In this document: positions 54,156 to 62,791 of the stretch, one piece after another | Position numbering within the stretch: the stretch's first letter is position 1 | Layout: each line of letters begins with the position of its first letter | Assembly: GCF_002015085.1 (NCBI RefSeq) | Contig: NZ_MUXW01000005.1 | Location: 62,001 to 126,000, forward strand | Source of the DNA: Glaesserella parasuis | Lineage (GTDB): Bacteria > Pseudomonadota > Gammaproteobacteria > Enterobacterales > Pasteurellaceae | Length of the DNA stretch: 64,000 nt | Direction: 5' to 3' | Notes under the pieces: model-generated | Seen by the model: only the letters and a program-made list of their open reading frames with translations | Told to the model about the DNA's origin: nothing | Databases searched by the model: none | Translations under genes and position numbers: made by a program

Positions 54156-54269
54156 GTTGTGAAAAAATTTGGTTATCTTACCGCTTGTTTTCGCCTTGCT
54201 AGTTGTTCAAATAGCCGAAGTATGAAACAATCACACCATTTTCAAATTGATTAAATAAGGCGGTCTAAA

Positions 54270-54872
54270 TTGATCGATTTCGATGGTTACCGCCCGAATG
54301 TTGGTATCGTTATCTGTAATAAGCAAGGGCAGGTTCTGTGGGCGAAGCGGTTTGGTCAAAACTCTTGGCAATTTCCTCAAGGGGGGATTAATAAGGGGGA
54401 AAACATTGAGCAAGCAATGTACCGTGAGCTTTATGAAGAAGTCGGCTTAACGAAAAAGGATGTGCGATTACTTTGGGCATCGAAGTATTGGCTGAGATAT
54501 AAATTACCAAAACGGTTAGTTCGTAATGAGCAAACTCAACCTGTATGTATTGGTCAAAAACAGCGTTGGTTTCTGTTGCAATTAGTGGCAGATGAAGGGG
54601 TAATTAATCTTAAAACCAGTAAAACGCCAGAGTTTGATGGCTGGCGGTGGGTGAGCTTTTGGTATCCTGTGCGACAGGTGGTGTCGTTTAAACGTGATGT
54701 GTACCGCAAGGTGATGAAAGAGTTTGCTCAGGTGTTGATGGGTAAGCAGAAAAAAGTCGAAAGCGAGAAAAATCGAGATACCAAAGAATTTAGCCACGAG
54801 AGAAAAGAGTTTCGTACTCAACCAAAACGTGAGCTTCGTAAACCATATCGGGCGTTTAAGGAGAAAAAATAA
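54270..54872 (+). CDS. rppH: RNA pyrophosphohydrolase (Nudix)
   Basis: 200 residues beginning at a TTG (54270), chosen because [20 protein letters not shown] is the conserved RppH N-terminus and no ATG or GTG is available there. The Nudix box is [23 protein letters not shown] (residues about 37-59). RppH removes pyrophosphate from the 5' end of mRNA, triggering decay. The last 40 residues are a basic, low-complexity tail ([18 protein letters not shown]) longer than in E. coli. The stop overlaps the next gene by one base. Confidence 0.95.
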   Translation: MIDFDGYRPNVGIVICNKQGQVLWAKRFGQNSWQFPQGGINKGENIEQAMYRELYEEVGLTKKDVRLLWASKYWLRYKLPKRLVRNEQTQPVCIGQKQRWFLLQLVADEGVINLKTSKTPEFDGWRWVSFWYPVRQVVSFKRDVYRKVMKEFAQVLMGKQKKVESEKNRDTKEFSHERKEFRTQPKRELRKPYRAFKEKK

Positions 54873-55666
54873 TGGTGGAAATGTTTGTCTGTTGCTTGAT
54901 TTTAGGCTCAGTTGCTGGTTTTTTAGCAGGGTTGTTTGGTATCGGTGGCGGTATGATTATTGTTCCAACCCTTGTGTATTTGTTGCCTCAAATTGGTGTG
55001 CCAGATGATTTGTTGATGTCGATTGCATTGGGTACATCTTTTTCAACGATTGTGCTAACCACTTTTTCAGCGGCACAACGTCATCATAAGTTAGGCAATG
55101 TGCAATGGTCAGTTGTGAAGTTTTTTGTGCCTGCGTTGATGGTGGCGGTGTTTATTTCAGGCTTGATTGTGAGTGATTTGCCGAAAAATGTGATGACAAA
55201 AATCTTTGCTGTAATGATCCTGTATCTTTCGCTGAAGATGTTTTTATCTCTCAAACCAAAGCAGGCAGAGCCTAAGTCTTTGACTACTCAATCTACTGTG
55301 ATTGCTGGGGGGATAATCGGGATATTATCCAGTTTTGCTGGCATTGCAGGCGGTGCTTTTATTGTGCCATTTTTAAATAGCAGAGGGATTGAGCTGAAAA
55401 AAGCGATTGGTACTTCTTCTTTTTGTGGTGGTTTGTTAGGATTAGCTGGGGCCATTAGCTTTGTGATTAGTGGTTGGGATAATCCTAATTTGCCACAATA
55501 TGCGGTCGGTTATGTGTATTTACCTGCGTTGGTGGGGATTACGCTGACCTCTATTTTTACCTCAAAATTAGGGGCAACGGCAGCGAACAAATTGCCAGTG
55601 CCAATTTTAAAACGTGCTTTTGCCGTTTTCTTGATGTGTATTGCCGTGAATATGTTTTTAAAATAA
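54872..55666 (+). CDS. TauE/SafE family membrane permease
   Basis: 264 residues with eight predicted helices and the internal repeat of the family: GFLAGLFGIGGGMIIVPTLV in the first half and GILSSFAGIAGGAFIVPFL in the second. Members move sulfite, sulfonates or related anions; the substrate here is unknown. It overlaps rppH by one base, and lgt follows after ten bases. Confidence 0.92.
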   Translation: MVEMFVCCLILGSVAGFLAGLFGIGGGMIIVPTLVYLLPQIGVPDDLLMSIALGTSFSTIVLTTFSAAQRHHKLGNVQWSVVKFFVPALMVAVFISGLIVSDLPKNVMTKIFAVMILYLSLKMFLSLKPKQAEPKSLTTQSTVIAGGIIGILSSFAGIAGGAFIVPFLNSRGIELKKAIGTSSFCGGLLGLAGAISFVISGWDNPNLPQYAVGYVYLPALVGITLTSIFTSKLGATAANKLPVPILKRAFAVFLMCIAVNMFLK

Positions 55667-55675
55667 AGGAAATTT

Positions 55676-56479
55676 ATGTCTGAACAGTTTTTAACTTTTC
55701 CTAATATCGATCCAGTTGCGTTACAGCTAGGTCCAGTTTCTTTGCACTGGTACGGCATTATGTACCTGCTTGGTTTTGGTTTTGCCTATTGGCTTGGTAC
55801 CAAACGTGCGAAAAATTCTAATGGAGTATGGAGTGTCGAACAGGTCGATCAACTGCTGTTTAATGGCTTCTGGGGCGTTGTTCTAGGGGGAAGAATTGGT
55901 GATGTGTTCTTTTATAGCTTTGACCGTTTCCTACAAGATCCTCTCTATTTATTTCGTATTTGGGAAGGGGGAATGTCGTTCCACGGCGGTTTACTTGGTG
56001 TGATTGTCGCAATGCTTTGGACCTCTCGCCGTCAAAATCGCAACTTTTGGCAAACCGCTGACTTTATCGCACCGCTTATTCCTTTTGGTTTAGGATTAGG
56101 ACGTATTGGTAACTTTATTAATGATGAACTTTGGGGACGTGTGACCGATGTGCCTTGGGCGATAATGTTTCCTAGTGGCGGTTATTTGCCTCGTCACCCT
56201 TCTCAGCTTTATGAAGCAGTTTTAGAAGGTTTGGTGCTGTTCTTTATCCTCAATGGCTATATCCGTAAACCTCGTCCAGTGGGATCTGTAGCTGGATTGT
56301 TCTTAGTTGGCTATGGGGTTTTCCGTTTTATCGTTGAATACTTCCGAGAGTTCGATCCGAATGTTAATACGGCAGCAGATTTAATTACACGAGGGCAGTT
56401 GCTTTCATTGCCGATGATTATCGGGGGATTGGTGATTATGGCTGTGGCTTATTACCGACATAGGTTAAGTAATGACTAA
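55676..56479 (+). CDS. lgt: prolipoprotein diacylglyceryl transferase
   Basis: 267 residues, seven helices. The essential segments are [20 protein letters not shown], the signature [19 protein letters not shown], and HPSQLYEA. It transfers diacylglycerol from phosphatidylglycerol to the lipobox cysteine of lipoproteins, so it is needed for TbpB. AAGGAAA lies before the ATG. It is the last gene before the 200-bp ybfE promoter region. Confidence 0.96.
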   Translation: MSEQFLTFPNIDPVALQLGPVSLHWYGIMYLLGFGFAYWLGTKRAKNSNGVWSVEQVDQLLFNGFWGVVLGGRIGDVFFYSFDRFLQDPLYLFRIWEGGMSFHGGLLGVIVAMLWTSRRQNRNFWQTADFIAPLIPFGLGLGRIGNFINDELWGRVTDVPWAIMFPSGGYLPRHPSQLYEAVLEGLVLFFILNGYIRKPRPVGSVAGLFLVGYGVFRFIVEYFREFDPNVNTAADLITRGQLLSLPMIIGGLVIMAVAYYRHRLSND

Positions 56480-56581
56480 ATAAAATTAGTTTACATTTTT
56501 TATTTAGTTATATGGCAGCAGAATAATAGCTAATTATGTTTTAGGTAATCTCAATTTATAATGAATATTTTGATAGGGCGT

Positions 56582-56609
56582 TTCCAATAATTCTATATTG
56601 TGCTATAGT
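56582..56609 (+). promoter_or_regulatory. putative ybfE-fldA-fur promoter
   Basis: TTCCAA (56582-56587) and an extended -10, TGC followed by TATAGT (56604-56609), with 16-bp spacing. It lies about 70 bases before ybfE. No LexA box (CTGT-N8-ACAG) was seen around it. Confidence 0.45.
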
Positions 56610-56676
56610 TCGCACTTTAATAATTAGCTTCTCATTCTCATCTGAGTAAGAAGCACTCAGCCCAAAAATTGTAGTA

Positions 56677-56970
56677 ATGGCAAAGCAAGATTCGGATTGT
56701 ATTACGCTTGATCTGTTTGAAAATATGCCAAAGGTTGGGCGACCTCGCACAAATCCTCTAAGCCGAGAGCAACAAGTTAGAATTAATAAACGTAATCAAC
56801 TCAGGCGAGATCGTTCGTCAGGATTAAGACGGATTGAGCTTAAATTGCATTCGGATTTAGTGGTGGCATTGGAACAAGAAGCAGCGGTAAAAGGACTGTC
56901 TAGAGGGCAGTTAATTGAACTCATTTTAAACGATTATCTCAATGGGGATTCCATTGAATTAAGTAAATAG
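56677..56970 (+). CDS. ybfE: YbfE family protein (LexA-regulated in E. coli)
   Basis: 97 residues. KVGRPRTNPLSREQQVRINKR followed by NQLRRDRSSGLRRIELKL is the conserved block, and RGQLIELILNDYL near the end suggests a ribbon-helix-helix DNA-binding fold. Its role is unknown. Gene order ybfE-fldA-fur matches E. coli, which supports the call. No SOS box is visible, so LexA control may not apply here. fldA starts nine bases later. Confidence 0.9.
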   Translation: MAKQDSDCITLDLFENMPKVGRPRTNPLSREQQVRINKRNQLRRDRSSGLRRIELKLHSDLVVALEQEAAVKGLSRGQLIELILNDYLNGDSIELSK

Positions 56971-56979
56971 GTATTTCAA

Positions 56980-57504
56980 ATGGCAGTTGTCGGTTTATTT
57001 TACGGTAGTGATACTGGAAACACAGAAAATATTTCTAAAATGATTCAAAAACAACTAGGTGCAAACCTAGTGGATATTCGTGATATTGCAAAAAGTACGA
57101 AGGAAGATATTGAAGCCTACGATTTCTTATTAATTGGTATTCCAACGTGGTATTACGGTGAATCTCAAGCAGATTGGGACGATTTTATGCCGACGTTAAA
57201 AGAAATTGATTTTACAGGAAAAATCGTGGGTATCTTTGGTTGTGGTGACCAAGAAGACTATGCAGAATATTTCTGCGATGCAATGGGAACTGTGCGTGAT
57301 GTTATTGAACCTAACGGTGGGACTATTGTCGGTCATTGGTCAACGGAAGGTTATACTTTTGAGGCTTCACAAGCATTAGTTGATGATGAAACCTTTGTTG
57401 GCTTATGTATTGATGAAGATCGCCAGCCAGAACTCACCGAAGAACGTGTAAACCGTTGGTGTAAACAAATTTTTGATGAAATGTATTTAGCGGAATTAGC
57501 TTAA
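56980..57504 (+). CDS. fldA: flavodoxin FldA
   Basis: 174 residues, the long-chain flavodoxin length. FMN phosphate loop GSDTGNTENISKM (residues about 9-21), FMN-stacking loops around IPTWYYGESQADWDD and FGCGDQEDYAEYFCDA. It donates low-potential electrons to enzymes such as IspG/H and pyruvate formate-lyase activase. It sits between ybfE and fur in a common transcript; GTATTTC is the short gap to ybfE. Confidence 0.96.
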   Translation: MAVVGLFYGSDTGNTENISKMIQKQLGANLVDIRDIAKSTKEDIEAYDFLLIGIPTWYYGESQADWDDFMPTLKEIDFTGKIVGIFGCGDQEDYAEYFCDAMGTVRDVIEPNGGTIVGHWSTEGYTFEASQALVDDETFVGLCIDEDRQPELTEERVNRWCKQIFDEMYLAELA

Positions 57505-57523
57505 TATATCTATTGGAGGATAT

Positions 57524-57970
57524 ATGTCTGAAGAAAATGTGAAACTGTTGAAAAAAGTGGGTTTAAAAGTTACTGAACCACGTTTAACAATCCTTGAGTT
57601 AATGCAAATCACCCGTGATAGTATGCAGCATTTTTCTGCTGAGGACATTTATAAATTATTGCTAGAACGTCAGTCTGAAATCGGGTTAGCAACAGTTTAT
57701 CGCGTATTAAATCAATTTGAAGAAGTTGGCATTTTAACTCGCCATAATTTTGATTCGAATAAAGCTGTCTATGAATTAAATATGAACCACCAACACGACC
57801 ATATTATCTGTATGGATTGTGGTAAAGTGTTTGAATTTAAAGACTCTGAAATTGAACGCCGTCAGCGTGAAATCAGCCAACAACACGGAATTGAGCTTGC
57901 AAACCATAGCTTATATTTGTATGGTAAATGTAGCAATATTCAAAAATGTGATGAAAAAGATAAAAAATAA
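57524..57970 (+). CDS. fur: ferric uptake regulator Fur
   Basis: 148 residues. Winged-helix N-terminus (LKKVGLKVTEPRLTILELM, IGLATVYRVLNQFEEVGI), metal sites with HFSAEDIY, NHQHDHIICMDCGKVFEF, and the C-terminal CSNIQKCDEKD. It represses iron-uptake genes when Fe2+ is abundant, so it should act at the 13592-13610 site. TTGGAGG precedes the ATG, 19 bases after fldA. An inverted pair of uptake words follows. Confidence 0.96.
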   Translation: MSEENVKLLKKVGLKVTEPRLTILELMQITRDSMQHFSAEDIYKLLLERQSEIGLATVYRVLNQFEEVGILTRHNFDSNKAVYELNMNHQHDHIICMDCGKVFEFKDSEIERRQREISQQHGIELANHSLYLYGKCSNIQKCDEKDKK

Positions 57971-57997
57971 TTCTTCTTTTTCAATAAGTTAATAAGA

Positions 57998-58042
57998 ACA
58001 AGCGGTGAGATTTCGCAAACCTTTTGCAACATCTCGCCGCTT
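57998..58042. repeat. inverted DNA-uptake-sequence pair after fur (possible terminator)
   Basis: ACAAGCGGTGAGAT at 57998 and ATCTCGCCGCTT at 58031-58042 pair over 12 bases with one wobble. Inverted uptake words used as terminators are common in this family, although a T tract is missing here. Confidence 0.55.
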
Positions 58043-58067
58043 GCGTGTATTTAAAAGTGGTAAAACG

Positions 58068-60731
58068 ATGTCTGAAAATATTCCCAATACTGTTCCAGCT
58101 AAAGTACGGCAACTTCGCAAAATTTCGCCATTTTGGTTATTGCCGATTGTTGCTTTTGTGATCGGCTGTTTGCTTTTTTTCCAAATTCTTCAAGAGCAGG
58201 GACAGAAAATTACCATTCGTTTTAGTAAGGGCGATGGGATTACCGCAGGAAAAACTGCTATTCGTTATCAAGGCTTGCAAATTGGTCAAGTAAAAAAAGT
58301 CTATTTCATCAATGAATTAAAAGAGATTGAGGTAGAAGCAGAAGTTAATCCCGAAGCGAAATCGGTATTAAAAGAAGGGACAAAGTTCTGGCTAGTCAAA
58401 CCGAGTGCCTCTTTAGCCGGAGTGTCAGGGTTAGATGCGCTTGTTTCAGGTAACTACATCACTTTATTGCCAAATGATGATGAAGATGCCTCTAGTCAAG
58501 ATGAATTTGTGGCTGAAGATGAACCACCTGCAGTGACCGTTGCTGATGGTGATTTATTGGTGAAATTAGTTGCTTCAGATTTAGGCTCAATGACTGTGGG
58601 GGCAAGCGTTTATTATCGAAAAGTGCCAGTAGGAAGCATTGCTGATTACCGCTTTACCCAAGATCAAAAAAATGTCGAAATAGACGTAGTTATTGATAAA
58701 AAGTACGCCAATCTTGTCAAAAAAGAAAGTCGCTTTTGGAATATCAGCGGTATTCAATTTAATGCAAATCTCACTGGGGTCAATCTCAATGTGGATAGTC
58801 TTGCTTCTATGGTGCAAGGGGCAGTTGCTTTTGACTCGCCTGATATGGCAACCAATGCCGAACAGGGCGAACGTTTTCAACTTTTCGATAACTTAAAATT
58901 GGCTCAACGAGGAACAGAAGTAAACATCACCTTGCCAATGATGTCGAATTTAAAAGTAAATGAAACGCCTGTTTATTACCAAAACCTGCAAGTTGGCGTA
59001 CTTTCACACCTTGAGCTGAATGAAATTGAACAAGATTACTTCAAAAGCAAACCAACCAAAGCGACTATTCAAGGTAAATTATTGATCGACCCTGCACACA
59101 CGGATCTATTACGTTCTGGCAGTCAAATTTTACTGAAAGAACCTAAATTTGCACTCAATAAAGAACAATTGAGTAAAGTGGGTGAGCTATTGAGAGGTGC
59201 TTATTTTGAAATCGAAAAGGGAGAAGGCGAACCTCAATTAACCTTTAATGTACAAAAAGAAACTGATTATTTACTCACTCGCCCTAATGTGCTGGCAATT
59301 ACCCTTTCATCGCCACAATCTTATGGTGTAAGCGAAGGGCAGGGCATTTATTATAACGATATACAAATTGGCGAAATTGTGAAACGCCAGTTATCGCTTA
59401 ACGGCGTAGAATTTCAAGGCATCATCTATCCGCCTTATCGTACCCTTGTCGCGGGGAACAGTAAATTTGTGGCGATCTCGCATTTAGATGTAGCCGTTGG
59501 CTTAGATGGTCTAAGAGTGCAATCCGCTTCTCCATCAGAATGGCTTGCTGGCGGTGTTCGTATCCTCTCAGATAAAGCTCAAGGGGAAGCGAAAAAACAA
59601 TACCCATTATTCAAAGATATTGAGAGTGCAGAAGCTGGTATTGTAGGTAGTGAGAAAAAAGCAACGCTGAGTTTATCTGCTACAGAATTATCCAGTATTG
59701 ATAAAGGCTCACAAGTGCTTTATCGCAACTTCCCGATAGGTGAGGTGCTTAACATTCGCCCACAAAAAACGAAGTTTGAAGTTGATCTATTTATTGAACC
59801 TAAATATCGCCATCTACTGACGGAAACTAGTCGTTTCTGGGTTGAACCAGCGGTAGAGGTAAACGTATCGACCAACGGTGTTAATCTCAAAATGGGTTCA
59901 CTAATGCGAACACTCAAAGGGGCGATTAGCTTTGATAATCAGGGAACTAAAGATAGCAAGACCTTGTATAGCAGTTACACGAAAGCGATTTCTGGTAATA
60001 CTTATATTACCTTGATTGCTCAAGATGCCTCTAAATTAAGCAAAGGAATGCCGATTAAGTATATGGGATTAACTATCGGCAATGTTGAAACGCTACAGCT
60101 AGACAATGCAAGAAAACAGGTGAAAGCCACCGCTTACATCGAAGGACAATATTATGCCATTGTCGCCAAAGCAGGTAGCAAATTTAATGCTGTTTCCCCT
60201 GAAATTGACACAACAGGCTTCAAAAATCTTGATGCTGCTATTCAAAACTACATCAGCGTAGAAGCAGGCAATGGCAAACGAAAAACGCAGTTCAAATTAG
60301 GGGCAACAGACACCGCAGATACACAATATGGTAACGGCTTCCCAATCATTGTGGAAACCAGCGACGCAAATGGCATCACCCTACAAGCCCCTGTAATGTA
60401 TCGAGGAATGCAAGTGGGTATGGTACAACAACTCAGTTTAAGCGAACTCGGTGATCGAGTGCTGATCCATTTACGCATAGCCAATCAATATAAACACCTT
60501 GTCCGTAAAAATAGCGAGTTCTGGGCTTCCTCAGGCTACACAATGGATATCAGCCTCAATGGTGTCAGCCTGAACTCAGGCACAATGTCCCAATTATTTA
60601 ACGGTGGAATTAGCTTCTCAACTCCATCAAGTAAGGTTGTTCAACCTCAGGCAGAAGCTAATCGCAGATTTTTATTACAACGTAAATTACCTGAAGAAGC
60701 ATTAGAGTGGGATCAGGGGTTGGCGGAGTAG
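58068..60731 (+). CDS. letB: MCE-domain lipid transport protein LetB (YebT)
   Basis: 887 residues from the ATG at 58068, near E. coli LetB (about 877); the frame to 58005 would cover the uptake-word hairpin. One membrane anchor (about 23-41) is followed by seven MCE modules, each marked by a repeated Y-x-G/x-P-x-G core (for example AIRYQGLQIGQV, SVYYRKVPVGSI, PVYYQNLQVGVL, PIKYMGLTIGNV). Stacked MCE rings form a periplasmic lipid tunnel. The partner letA (yebS/pqiA-like) is not adjacent. Confidence 0.94.
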   Translation: MSENIPNTVPAKVRQLRKISPFWLLPIVAFVIGCLLFFQILQEQGQKITIRFSKGDGITAGKTAIRYQGLQIGQVKKVYFINELKEIEVEAEVNPEAKSVLKEGTKFWLVKPSASLAGVSGLDALVSGNYITLLPNDDEDASSQDEFVAEDEPPAVTVADGDLLVKLVASDLGSMTVGASVYYRKVPVGSIADYRFTQDQKNVEIDVVIDKKYANLVKKESRFWNISGIQFNANLTGVNLNVDSLASMVQGAVAFDSPDMATNAEQGERFQLFDNLKLAQRGTEVNITLPMMSNLKVNETPVYYQNLQVGVLSHLELNEIEQDYFKSKPTKATIQGKLLIDPAHTDLLRSGSQILLKEPKFALNKEQLSKVGELLRGAYFEIEKGEGEPQLTFNVQKETDYLLTRPNVLAITLSSPQSYGVSEGQGIYYNDIQIGEIVKRQLSLNGVEFQGIIYPPYRTLVAGNSKFVAISHLDVAVGLDGLRVQSASPSEWLAGGVRILSDKAQGEAKKQYPLFKDIESAEAGIVGSEKKATLSLSATELSSIDKGSQVLYRNFPIGEVLNIRPQKTKFEVDLFIEPKYRHLLTETSRFWVEPAVEVNVSTNGVNLKMGSLMRTLKGAISFDNQGTKDSKTLYSSYTKAISGNTYITLIAQDASKLSKGMPIKYMGLTIGNVETLQLDNARKQVKATAYIEGQYYAIVAKAGSKFNAVSPEIDTTGFKNLDAAIQNYISVEAGNGKRKTQFKLGATDTADTQYGNGFPIIVETSDANGITLQAPVMYRGMQVGMVQQLSLSELGDRVLIHLRIANQYKHLVRKNSEFWASSGYTMDISLNGVSLNSGTMSQLFNGGISFSTPSSKVVQPQAEANRRFLLQRKLPEEALEWDQGLAE

Positions 60732-60794
60732 GAAAAAATTCCTATCTTATACTAGGGATTAACGACATAGTGGACAAAAGTGTTGGTAAAAGGT

Positions 60795-60835
60795 GGCTTA
60801 AAGCCTTATAGTACAAGGCTTTAAGCCTTCTTTTT
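60795..60835 (+). terminator. terminator after letB
   Basis: Perfect 13-bp arms GGCTTAAAGCCTT (60795-60807) and AAGGCTTTAAGCC (60815-60827), seven-base loop, then TTCTTTTT. Confidence 0.85.
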
Positions 60836-60840
60836 GAAAT

Positions 60841-61318
60841 ATGAACAAAAAACTGCCCATTTTGCCAAAGTCTGAAAATAAAGAAACATTGTATACAAAA
60901 TAATACTCAACGTTATTTTTGTAATGAATGTTATAAAACGTTTATCTTAAAATCTAAATTAGATCCAATTAAAATTTGGACTGATTACACATCTGGAAAA
61001 CAAACCTATCAACAACTTGCCGAAAAATATCATTGTTCGGTTAGAACTATTCAAAGATATATTGATAAAGCCCCTAAAACAGCTTTAAAACCACCTTCAA
61101 ATCGATACCTAAACATCATTATGGATACAACGTTTTTCTGTCGTTATTTTGGCGTATTAGTGCTAATGGATTCTAATTCAAATAATGTGATTTCCCATTA
61201 CTTTGTGCGAACCGAAAAAGATATTTACTACAAACTTGCCCTGAATAGGTTAAGAGAAAAAGGCTATATCATTCAATCGATTACCTGTGATGGTAGATGT
61301 GGTTTGATGAAAGATTTA
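60841..61318 (+). pseudogene. IS1249-like (IS256-variant, zinc-finger type) transposase remnant
   Basis: From 60854 the frame reads CPFCQSLKIKKHC and FCNECYKTF (a zinc-ribbon), an HTH-like QQLAEKYHCSVRTIQRYI, then MDTTFFCRYFGVLVLMDS and CDGRCGLMKDLG with candidate catalytic aspartates. The ATG at 60845 is out of frame by one A in the A6 run of AACAAAAAAC, so translation of the body would need a slip. At 61319 the copy is cut by an IS1016-like element and does not resume past it. The transposase is therefore inactive. Confidence 0.75.
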
Positions 61319-62031
61319 GGGGCTGACGTAGATTAGCTAGTATGCTAACCTACAAAAATGAAGATAACTCATTGTAAATTAAAGAAATCTATACAGAAGA
61401 AACTCCTTGAATTTTTTGTGTTAGAAGTAACAGCTCGATCAGTCGCAGATTTGCTAGGTATTCAGCCCAATTCAGCGATCCTGTTTTACCGAAAAATCCG
61501 TGAGGTCATCAGTAATCATTTAGCCCTTGAAGCAGATGAAGTATTTGACGGACAAATTGAGTTGGATGAAAGCTATTTTGGTGGACCTCGTAAAGGAAAA
61601 CGAGGTCGTGGAGCAGCAGGAAAAGTGGCTGTTTTTGGGATATTGAAACGGCAAGGAAAAGTATTTACTGTGGTCGTCAATGATACGAAGACAACAACGC
61701 TAATGCCTGTTATAGCAAGGAAAATCAAGCCTGATAGCTGGGTTTATACCGATACTTATCGTAGTTATGATGCCCTTGATGTAAGCGAATTTCACCACGA
61801 ACGCATTAACCATTCGGAATTGTTTGCAGTGAAACAAAATCACATCAACGACATTGAAAATTTTTGGAATCAAGCCAAGCGGATACTCCGAAAATATAAT
61901 GGGATTGACCGAAAAAGTTTCCCTTTATTCTTGAAAGAATGTGAATTTCGGTTTAACTTTGGAACACCAAAAGAGCAACTTAAAACGTTGAGAAAATGGT
62001 GTGAAATTTAGGGCTAATCTACGTCAGCCCC
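61319..62031 (+). mobile_element. second IS1016-like insertion sequence (IS1595 family)
   Basis: 713 bp with perfect 19-bp terminal inverted repeats, GGGGCTGACGTAGATTAGC (61319-61337) and its complement (62013-62031). The flanking octamers AAGATTTA and TAAAAATG are different, so no target duplication remains. Its ends and transposase differ from those at 20089-20808, so the copies are related subtypes, not recent duplicates. Confidence 0.9.
61358..62011 (+). CDS. IS1016-like transposase (IS1595 family)
   Basis: 217 residues. N-terminal HTH (TARSVADLLGIQPNSAILFY), catalytic blocks IELDESYFGGPRKGKRGRGA, VYTDTYRSYDALD, and HINDIENFWNQAKR; the C-terminus has LFLKECEFRFNFG. The frame is intact from an ATG that lies 20 bases inside the left end, with its stop just before the right repeat. 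Confidence 0.93.
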   Translation: MKITHCKLKKSIQKKLLEFFVLEVTARSVADLLGIQPNSAILFYRKIREVISNHLALEADEVFDGQIELDESYFGGPRKGKRGRGAAGKVAVFGILKRQGKVFTVVVNDTKTTTLMPVIARKIKPDSWVYTDTYRSYDALDVSEFHHERINHSELFAVKQNHINDIENFWNQAKRILRKYNGIDRKSFPLFLKECEFRFNFGTPKEQLKTLRKWCEI

Positions 62032-62231
62032 TAAAAATGGTTGAAAATTTCAACGGGCAGCATTACAACATTTATCACTGTATAAGGCAAATATTATTTT
62101 AAAAAATAAAATTTTTACTAAAGAATAAGGAACTTATTGGAAAGTCTATGGACTACTGTAACTAAATAAAATATAGTAGGCAGCATTTTTATTCGCTTAC
62201 CTAACATTCATTTTTTAGATTGGAACATTTT
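62032..62231. other. proQ leader and sequence bordering the second IS
   Basis: 200 bp with no gene. It begins at the IS edge with a 15-bp palindrome GTTGAAAATTTCAAC (62040-62054) and does not continue the IS1249-like transposase found on the other side. Confidence 0.5.
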
Positions 62232-62768
62232 ATGTCTGAACAACAACTTAATACCATTCAAAACCTAAAAACCGCTTTATCTACAAAAGAAATCATTGCT
62301 TATTTGGCTGAAAAATTTCCGTTTTGCTTTAATTTAGAAGGCGAAGCTAAACCTCTAAAAATTGGACTTTTCCAAGATTTAGTTGAAGCGTTGAGTGATG
62401 ATGAAAAAATCAGTAAAACGGGGCTTCGTCAAGCATTACGTGTTTATACAATGAACTGGCGTTACTTACACGCATGTAAAGAAGGTGCTGTACGTGTCGG
62501 TCTTCAAGGAGAAGAAGCGGGAGTTGTTGAAGCTGCACAAGCAGAACATGCAGCACAATCTTTAGCCGAAGCTAAAGCAGCTTATGCAGAACGTAAAGCT
62601 CAGCAATTAAAAGAGAAACGCAAGGAAGAGCGTAAAACTTTCTTTAAACAAAAAGCACGTGAAGCGCATGCCAAAAAACGGGCTGAAACGAAAAAACAAG
62701 AAATGCCAAAAGCATCTTTAGAGAGTTTAGTCGCATTAGAAAGCAAATTTGCCAAAGGCAAAAAATAA
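62232..62768 (+). CDS. proQ: RNA chaperone ProQ (FinO domain)
   Basis: 178 residues from the ATG at 62232 (TTGGAACAT upstream; the TTG at 62220 is less likely). The FinO/ProQ domain covers about residues 10-120 with [42 protein letters not shown] long basic and charged helix follows ([19 protein letters not shown]). The C-terminal Tudor-like domain of E. coli ProQ (232 residues) is absent. It binds sRNAs and mRNA 3' ends. prc follows after 23 bases, as in E. coli. Confidence 0.94.
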   Translation: MSEQQLNTIQNLKTALSTKEIIAYLAEKFPFCFNLEGEAKPLKIGLFQDLVEALSDDEKISKTGLRQALRVYTMNWRYLHACKEGAVRVGLQGEEAGVVEAAQAEHAAQSLAEAKAAYAERKAQQLKEKRKEERKTFFKQKAREAHAKKRAETKKQEMPKASLESLVALESKFAKGKK

Positions 62769-62791
62769 CCATTGCTATTAATAGGATAGAT

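Larger units (their letters stand above)
53750..54160 (+). other. candidate chromosomal replication origin (oriC-like)
   Basis: The gap between yebE and rppH holds no gene. Its left part (53750-53880) is very AT-rich and contains two TTGTTTTTT words (53798 and 53832). The right part has perfect DnaA boxes TTATCCACA at 53911 and 54135, close variants at 53877 (TTATACACG), 53925 (TGGGGATAA), 53946 (TGTGAATAG), 54116 (TTATCAACA) and 54147 (TTATCCACC), and eight GATC sites between 53885 and 54099. AT-rich flank, clustered DnaA boxes and dense Dam sites follow the E. coli oriC plan in the same order. No mnmG or mioC is adjacent. Confidence 0.75.

Noticed and set aside
56480..56676. LexA box before ybfE
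   Set aside because: No CTGT-N8-ACAG match was found, although the E. coli orthologue is LexA-regulated.
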